Part shown: positions 11,519-11,754 of the stretch, piece after piece | Position numbering within the stretch: the stretch's first letter is position 1 | Layout of the letters: each line of letters opens with the position of its first letter | Assembly: GCA_031969655.1 (NCBI GenBank) | Contig: DALYJX010000237.1 | Span: forward strand, 1 to 11,754 | DNA from: Microseira sp003486305 | Lineage (GTDB): Bacteria; Cyanobacteriota; Cyanobacteriia; Cyanobacteriales; Aerosakkonemataceae | Reading direction: 5' to 3' | Length of the DNA: 11,754 bases | Notes under the pieces: generated by a model | Seen by the model: the letters and a program-made list of their open reading frames with translations, nothing else | Database searches by the model: none | What the model was told of the DNA's origin: nothing | Made by a program: the position numbers and the translations under genes

Positions 11519-11754
11519 TGGCTACAAAGAGTAATAATTTGGCTGGTGAAGAGCGACTCAGTACCACCTTGTTTAGCTAGGATTTCCAACTCTAACAATT
11601 GGTACATAATTTGCTTTAATCTGCTAATGGAAATCGCGGCAACTTCTTGTTTTAGGTAGTAGACGCGGTTGGGGTTTCCTACTCCTGCTGCTGTTGCGAT
11701 CGCGTTAGCGTGCCGTAGGCATATCGCGCGATTATCTGTTTCACCTTCTGCTAC
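11515..11754 (-). CDS. holA: C-terminal end of a DNA polymerase III delta subunit-like protein (cut by window edge)
   Basis: The frame enters from the window edge and ends at TGA 11517-11515 (79 residues seen). GVGNPNRVYYLKQEVAAISI, then SRLKQIMYQLLELEILAKQG and LFTSQIITLCSQ, follows the end of cyanobacterial HolA proteins, where a GNPKR(I/V)YFL motif and a final helical bundle end in the same way. Delta opens the sliding clamp within the clamp loader. The preceding segment RAICLRHANAIA is encoded by an interspersed repeat (11696-11730) and is not family-like. Coupled by ATGA to the delta'-like fragment. A second copy of these genes on an element, besides the chromosomal set, is likely. Confidence 0.65.
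   Translation of the reverse strand, partial: VAEGETDNRAICLRHANAIATAAGVGNPNRVYYLKQEVAAISISRLKQIMYQLLELEILAKQGGTESLFTSQIITLCSQ
11696..11730. repeat. Interspersed HIP1-containing repeat inside the delta-like gene
   Basis: GCGATCGCGTTAGCGTGCCG followed by TAGGCATATCGCGCG is a word combination found widely in cyanobacterial genomes. Here it is in frame in a coding region and supplies about twelve residues that do not look like the protein family. Confidence 0.5.

Overview
The window comes from a cyanobacterium, probably a large-genome filamentous one. The main evidence is about sixteen copies of the HIP1 octamer GCGATCGC in 11.75 kb. Supporting evidence is the set of typical cyanobacterial interspersed palindromes and families that are largely or often cyanobacterial: XisI, vMAP/NB-ARC, PEP-CTERM, EACC1-caspase and a Ycf46-like AAA protein. 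This is accessory DNA: toxin-antitoxin-like pairs, a STAND NTPase, a caspase module, broken genes and remains of a replication cluster. No tRNA, rRNA, CRISPR array or intact transposase was seen.

Layout. 1-1180 (+): the end of an unrecognised gene, a DUF433/DUF5615 pair and a decayed xisI. 1340-2722 (-): a vMAP-HTH/NB-ARC STAND NTPase with a 15-bp-arm palindrome inserted in frame in its linker, and helically phased AGT(C/A)GG repeats upstream of its promoter. 2965-4035 (+): a secreted PEP-CTERM protein with 48-bp tandem repeats. 4099-5575: a Ycf46-like AAA ATPase (-) and an endonuclease-like fragment (+) that meet head to head, each without its N-terminus. 5614-6406 (+): a UPF0175/DUF3368 pair. 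6420-7432: two more head-to-head fragments of unknown proteins. 7433-7836: an inverted repeat, a possible Cys-rich microprotein and a promoter overlapping a GTA-N8-TAC site. 7837-9640 (+): EACC1 and its caspase partner, overlapping by 8 bp. 9641-10073: no recognisable gene. 10074-11754 (-): a small unknown protein, an SSB-like protein whose C-terminal tip lies behind an in-frame amber codon, an SSB remnant joined to the start of a DNA polymerase III delta'-like gene, and the end of a delta-like gene. Three hairpin terminators separate these units.

How it works together. The EACC1-caspase pair and the STAND NTPase resemble parts of conflict (immunity or suicide) systems. The two PIN-like pairs look like addiction modules. 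The right-hand (-) strand cluster looks like a mobile-element replication accessory operon (delta, delta', SSB) in decay. The number of joins, frameshifts and stops means either an eroding element or an imperfect assembly, and this must be settled before reading biology into the broken genes. The best candidates for something new are the C-terminal module of the caspase, the amber-separated SSB tip and the phased repeats in front of the STAND gene.
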